From assembly GCA_964494475.1 (NCBI GenBank), contig CAZBRS010000108.1:1-9941 (forward strand): a stretch of 9,941 nucleotides of DNA, read 5' to 3'. Each line of letters opens with the position of its first letter. Position 1 is the first letter of the stretch. Made by a program: the position numbers and the translations under genes. The notes under the pieces are model-generated. The model made no database searches and was not told the DNA's origin. It was given only the letters and a program-made list of their open reading frames with translations. The DNA comes from CAZBRS01 sp964494475 (GTDB lineage Bacteria > Myxococcota_A > UBA9042 > CAZBRS01). Positions 6,877 to 9,941 of this stretch are shown piece after piece.

Positions 6877-8667
6877 ATGACGCATCCCATGACGCAGCTC
6901 GGACGCCTGCTCTTGCTCCTGCTCGCCCTGCTCGGGCTCGTCGCCGCGTGCGACGGCTCCTCGGGCGAGGGCGCGGCCGACGCCACCGCCACCGGCGACG
7001 TGTCCGACGCCGCCTTGGCCGAGTCGGATGACGCAGCCCCTGACGCGGCCGTCGACCAGGGCGGGCCCGACGCGGCCCCCGAGGCCGACGACGACGTGCT
7101 CGAGCCCGACCCCACGCCCGACGTCAGCCCCGACGGGGCGCCCGACTCCTCGCCGGACGCGGATCCCGACGTGGCGCCCCCCGACGGTCGCGCCGCCAAC
7201 GTGTTCCCCGTCGACCCCGTCACCTCCGACTGGGTCACGTCGGTGGTCTACGCCCCGCACCTCACCGACCCGGCCGGGCGGCTGACCGGCGCCTACGCCA
7301 ACGTGTACAACTGCCTGCCCAAGTCGAGCGGCAGCGGCGGCTACGGCGCCGATTTCTGCACGCCCGAGCAGACGGTGCTGCCCGGCGCCGACGACACCTA
7401 CCTGCACATCGAGGCCCCGGACTCCGACAAGGCGTTCGACGACGCCTTCGCCGAGGTGCAGATGTACGTGCACATCAACGAGATCCACGACTACTTCGCC
7501 GGCACGCACGGGTTCACCGGGCTCGACACCCCGCTCATCGGCATCGTGAACCTGTCGATGAAGCAGTACGGCCAGTGGGCGCCCTTCGACAACGCGGCCT
7601 TCATGCCCCAGGCCACCATGCAAGCCTACGGCCTCGACCTGGGGCTCGACGGCGACGCCATCGTCTTCGGCCAGGGCACCTTCGTCGACTTCTCGTACGA
7701 CGCCACCGTCATCTACCACGAGTACACCCACGCGGTGGTCGGCGAGCAGCGCCTCTACGGCTTCACCGCCGACGTGTACGGGCTGAACCCCGAGCCCATG
7801 GCCATCAACGAGGCCACGGCCGACTACTTCGCGGCCTCGCGCGTGGGCAACCCCCGCATCGGCGCCTATGCCCTCGACATGCCCTTCATGGGCGACCTCT
7901 CGCGCGACCTCTCCGAGCTGCACACCTGCCCCGAGGGCCTGATCGGCGAGTCGCACCACGACGGGCGCATGTGGTCCAGCGGGCTCTGGGCCATCCGCGT
8001 CGCGCTGGGGCCCGAGGTGGCCGACCGGCTGATCTTCGGGGCGCTCATGGAGTTCGGGCTGGAGACCACCTTCCACGAGGCCGCCGACCTGCTGCTGGTC
8101 AAGGCCGAGGCCGAGGGGCCCGCCGCCAAGGCCGCCGTGCTGACGGCGCTCTCCGACCGCAACCTGGCGGCTTGCCAGCGCGTGAAGCCCTTCGTGAACC
8201 TCTCGTCGGTGCCCTACGACCAGCCGCTCGGGGTGAAGGGCACCATGACCTCCATGGTCAACGAGTTCCAGACGTCGAAGCTCGTGCCCATGGCGTTCCA
8301 GTACGTGGCCGCGGTGCCCGAGGGCACGGCCGCCATCCAGCTCGACTTCAAGGCCCGCGTCTCCGACGAGATGAGCCAGTACTGGCAGGGGCCGATCGAG
8401 CCCAAGGTGGCCTTCCGCCAGGGGCAGGCCGTGGCCTACGCCTACGCGGGCGGCAAGATGCAGATGGCGGCCGACGCGCTGCTCGTGCCCGACGCCGAGG
8501 GCGGCAACAAGTGGCGCGTCACGCTGGCGGGCAGCTGCGTCAAGGCCGGCGAGCTCTACCTGCAGTTCTTGAACGAGACCATGGTCGACTTCCAGATTGA
8601 TGCGATGTCGCTCACCTGGCTGCCCGACGCCGCGGGCTTCACGCCGAATTTCGACGGCTGCGAGTAG
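6877..8667 (+). CDS. Lipoprotein zinc metalloprotease, M36/M4 (fungalysin/thermolysin-like)
   Basis: This 596-residue protein should hydrolyse peptide bonds outside the cytoplasm while tethered by lipid. The signal peptide ends in a lipobox, LVAAC, with lipidated Cys25. An extremely acidic spacer (26-104) has 20 Asp and 4 Glu and no Lys or Arg. The catalytic region is about 106-440: AFAEVQMYVHINEIHDYF (190-207) is typical of the M36 N-lobe, H281-E282-Y-T-H285 is the zinc and catalytic motif, and NEATADYF (311-318) gives the probable third ligand E312 and conserved D316. SHHDGRMWSSGLW (359-371) resembles the M36 His-x-x-Gly-x-x-Trp segment. H285 to E312 is 27 residues, near the fungalysin spacing and longer than thermolysin's 20. 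Residues 441-596 look like a beta-rich C-terminal domain of unknown role. Cysteines at 147, 161, 351, 433, 554 and 595 could form disulfides. There is no propeptide on this chain. TGAGGAG lies 6 nt before the ATG. Confidence 0.88.
   Translation: MTHPMTQLGRLLLLLLALLGLVAACDGSSGEGAADATATGDVSDAALAESDDAAPDAAVDQGGPDAAPEADDDVLEPDPTPDVSPDGAPDSSPDADPDVAPPDGRAANVFPVDPVTSDWVTSVVYAPHLTDPAGRLTGAYANVYNCLPKSSGSGGYGADFCTPEQTVLPGADDTYLHIEAPDSDKAFDDAFAEVQMYVHINEIHDYFAGTHGFTGLDTPLIGIVNLSMKQYGQWAPFDNAAFMPQATMQAYGLDLGLDGDAIVFGQGTFVDFSYDATVIYHEYTHAVVGEQRLYGFTADVYGLNPEPMAINEATADYFAASRVGNPRIGAYALDMPFMGDLSRDLSELHTCPEGLIGESHHDGRMWSSGLWAIRVALGPEVADRLIFGALMEFGLETTFHEAADLLLVKAEAEGPAAKAAVLTALSDRNLAACQRVKPFVNLSSVPYDQPLGVKGTMTSMVNEFQTSKLVPMAFQYVAAVPEGTAAIQLDFKARVSDEMSQYWQGPIEPKVAFRQGQAVAYAYAGGKMQMAADALLVPDAEGGNKWRVTLAGSCVKAGELYLQFLNETMVDFQIDAMSLTWLPDAAGFTPNFDGCE
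6952..7188 (+). other. Acidic Asp/Ala/Pro low-complexity spacer of the protease
   Basis: This covers residues 26-104 and has irregular PD, DA and PDxxPD units. The composition suggests an extended, strongly negative tether lifting the enzyme from the membrane. It may also bind Ca2+, but no defined Ca2+ motif is visible. Confidence 0.7.
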
Positions 8668-8690
8668 GCCCCTCCGCTGCCCGCGTCCGT

Positions 8691-9800
8691 TCACACCTCG
8701 TCGGGAAGAATCACCGTGAACGTGGAGCCCTCACCCGGCGCCGAGGCCAGCTCGATGCGACCCCCGTGCCGCTCGACGATGCGCTTGCAGATGGCCAACC
8801 CGATGCCGCTGCCGGGGTAGGCGCCCACCGCGTGCAGGCGCTTGAACACGCCGAACACCTGCGGCTGGTCGTCGGCCGCGATGCCGATGCCGTTGTCGCT
8901 GACCGAGACGGCCCAGGCGTCGTCGCGGCGCTCGGCCGACACCCGCACCCGCGGCGGCGCGTCGGCGTGGAACTTGATGGCGTTGCCGATCAGGTTGCGC
9001 AGCACCTGGGCCATCTGCACGGCGTCGCCCTGGATCACCGGCAGCTCGCCGCGTTCGATGGTGGCGCCCTGGTCGCGCAGGGCCTCGGCCAGATCCTTCA
9101 AGACCTCGTCGAGCAGCGCCTCGAGCGGGACCGGCTCGCGCTTCAGGGTCTGGGTGCCCGCCCGCGAGAAGGCCAGCAGCCCGTCGATCATGGTCTGCAG
9201 GCGCTTGGCGCCGCCCACCGCGAAGTCGATGAAGTCGTTGGCGTCAGCGTCGAGCCGGTCCTTGTAGCGTCGCTCGAGCAGCTGCAGGTAGCTCGCGATG
9301 GTGCGCAGCGGCTCCTGCAGGTCGTGCGACGCGATGTAGGCGAACTGCTGCAGCTCGGTGTTCGAGCGCTCGAGCTCGGCGTTCAGGCGCTTCAGTTCTT
9401 GCTCCGACTCGCGTTTTTCGGTGATGTCCTCCGAGATGCCGAGCAGGTACACCGACCTGCCGTCGGCGTCGACCATGGGCACCTTGCGCGTGTGCAGGTA
9501 GCGCCGGCCGTGCGCCGTCTGGATGACCTCTTCGGGGATGTCGAGCAGCAGTTGGCTGTCGAGCACGCCGCGGTCCTTCGACGTGAACCAATCGGCCTCC
9601 TCCCTGGGGAAGAAGTCGTAGTCGTTCTTGCCGATGAGCGCCTCGCGCGGCCACCCCAGCAGCTCTTCGCCCGCGCGGTTGAAGCGCACGAAGCGCAGCT
9701 CGTCGGCGTCCTTGACGAAGATCATGTTGGGGATGTTCTCGACCAGCGTCTCGAGGAAGACGACCAGATCTTCGGCGCGTTCGCCCTTGAAGCGCGACAT
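8691..9800 (-). CDS. Soluble PAS-domain sensor histidine kinase
   Basis: This 369-residue kinase should autophosphorylate on His and pass phosphate to an unlinked response regulator. One PAS domain is at about 12-128, with RAGEELLGWPREALIGKNDYD inside it and the LLGISEDITEKR end motif. A coiled-coil linker (about 128-150) follows, then a HisKA domain with H159 in ASHDLQEPLR. The HATPase domain has an N-box (LRNLIGNAIKF, N269 and N273), G1 SDNGIGI (301-307), F-box FGVFKRLH (316-323) and G2 GSGIGL (330-335). All key residues are present. There is no membrane segment or signal peptide, so it is cytoplasmic. No haem or flavin signature in the PAS is obvious. The ATG at 9800 is preferred because GGGGTG lies 3 nt before it. 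A GTG at 9806 would add two residues. It is convergent with the protease gene (23-nt gap), and no response regulator is in view. Confidence 0.92.
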   Translation of the reverse strand: MSRFKGERAEDLVVFLETLVENIPNMIFVKDADELRFVRFNRAGEELLGWPREALIGKNDYDFFPREEADWFTSKDRGVLDSQLLLDIPEEVIQTAHGRRYLHTRKVPMVDADGRSVYLLGISEDITEKRESEQELKRLNAELERSNTELQQFAYIASHDLQEPLRTIASYLQLLERRYKDRLDADANDFIDFAVGGAKRLQTMIDGLLAFSRAGTQTLKREPVPLEALLDEVLKDLAEALRDQGATIERGELPVIQGDAVQMAQVLRNLIGNAIKFHADAPPRVRVSAERRDDAWAVSVSDNGIGIAADDQPQVFGVFKRLHAVGAYPGSGIGLAICKRIVERHGGRIELASAPGEGSTFTVILPDEV

Positions 9801-9803
9801 GGG

Positions 9804-9809
9804 CACCCC
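9804..9809 (-). promoter_or_regulatory. Shine-Dalgarno-like GGGGTG selecting the kinase ATG
   Basis: On the minus strand, GGGGTG can pair with the 16S tail using one G-U pair, 3 nt before the ATG at 9800. The alternative GTG start at 9806 lies inside this element, which argues for the ATG. Confidence 0.45.
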
Positions 9810-9835
9810 GCTGTGGGTCTTCGGTAGATGGATCG

Positions 9836-9864
9836 TTTTTACGCTGTTTCGATCGGGCGGGCAA
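9836..9864 (-). promoter_or_regulatory. Candidate sigma-70-type promoter of the histidine kinase
   Basis: On the minus strand, TTGCCC (9864-9859), a 17-nt spacer and TAAAAA (9841-9836) lie about 36 nt before the kinase ATG. Each hexamer matches four of six consensus positions. The -10 lies in the most AT-rich patch of the window's right end. The predicted start is near 9829, giving a short leader. Confidence 0.4.
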
Positions 9865-9878
9865 GGGGCGTCCCGGAG

Positions 9879-9890
9879 CCAGCTAGCTGG
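9879..9890. repeat. Perfect 12-bp palindrome upstream of the kinase promoter
   Basis: CCAGCTAGCTGG equals its own reverse complement. It lies 14 nt beyond the candidate -35 of the kinase, about 55 nt before the predicted transcription start. An activator or a dimeric regulator could bind there. No protein is known to me for this site. Confidence 0.45.
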
Positions 9891-9909
9891 AGTTCGCCCG
9901 GGTTCCGAG

Positions 9910-9922
9910 GCGCACCGTGCGC
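9910..9922. repeat. Perfect inverted repeat GCGCAC-C-GTGCGC
   Basis: Two 6-bp arms surround a single C. This is too tight for an RNA hairpin, so a dimer-binding DNA site is the better reading. It could also be a chance of GC-rich sequence. It lies 19 nt beyond the palindrome at 9879-9890. Confidence 0.35.
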
Positions 9923-9941
9923 AGCACCGCGAAGGGCGAGT

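Noticed and set aside
4779..7238. Very long minus-strand open frame opposite the pump and propeptide genes (819 codons), and a similar one at 6559-8694 (711 codons)
   Set aside because: These are shadows caused by high GC. Their translations are low-complexity Arg/His/Gly/Glu with no domain, while the plus strand carries clear family motifs over the same bases.
8668..8690. Bidirectional terminator between the convergent protease and kinase genes
   Set aside because: The 23 nt contain no inverted repeat of useful length and no A or T run.
9828..9941. Plus-strand frame from ATG 9828, open to the right edge, starting MDRFYAV..GR..GV, reminiscent of the N-terminal domain of RNase H1
   Set aside because: The resemblance covers under 20 residues and then breaks: the expected Trp-x-x-Cys-x-x-Gln-Val spacing is absent. 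Third-position GC is low, there is no ribosome site, and it overlaps the kinase promoter. Sequence beyond the edge could reopen this.

Overview
The window is very GC-rich, with G or C at most third codon positions. It encodes a secreted lipoprotein with a long Asp/Ala/Pro spacer, a style common in Myxococcota and related former Deltaproteobacteria. I infer a bacterium of that kind. No rRNA, tRNA, CRISPR array, insertion sequence or phage gene is visible.

Layout, left to right. (1) Positions 3-92 are the last 29 codons of an unidentified plus-strand gene. (2) Positions 152-6128 form a plus-strand heavy-metal efflux cluster of the CzcCBA/CusCBA type. It comprises a small Cys-rich membrane-anchored or secreted protein, a TolC-family outer-membrane channel, a lipoprotein periplasmic adaptor with its own His/Cys metal-binding N-terminus, and an RND pump. 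The channel and adaptor genes overlap by 4 nt and the pump follows after 14 nt, so these three look like one translationally coupled operon. (3) Positions 6222-8667 hold a second plus-strand pair with its own plausible promoter. The first gene encodes an FTP/PepSY-like propeptide as a free-standing secreted protein. The second, 10 nt later, encodes a lipoprotein zinc metalloprotease of the M36/M4 (fungalysin/thermolysin) type with an HEYTH motif. (4) Positions 8691-9800, on the minus strand and convergent, encode a soluble PAS-domain histidine kinase with no response regulator beside it. (5) The right-hand 141 bases hold the probable control region of the kinase, with a candidate promoter and two perfect inverted repeats. 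Two frames there stay open across most or all of the segment, so part of it could be the edge of a neighbouring gene.

How the parts work together. The four efflux proteins would form a periplasm-spanning pump that expels metal cations. The small Cys-rich protein and the Cys/His-bearing adaptor are likely to bind metal in the periplasm and hand it over. The pump resembles CzcA in its central region and lacks all three Met residues of the CusA Cu/Ag path, but its TM4 signature is mixed, so the metal is not settled. The propeptide and protease genes look like a precursor normally made as one chain and here divided into two: a secreted folding assistant or inhibitor, and a membrane-tethered enzyme. 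This split protease pair is the least ordinary thing in the window. No metal-responsive regulator is present, and nothing links the kinase functionally to either operon.
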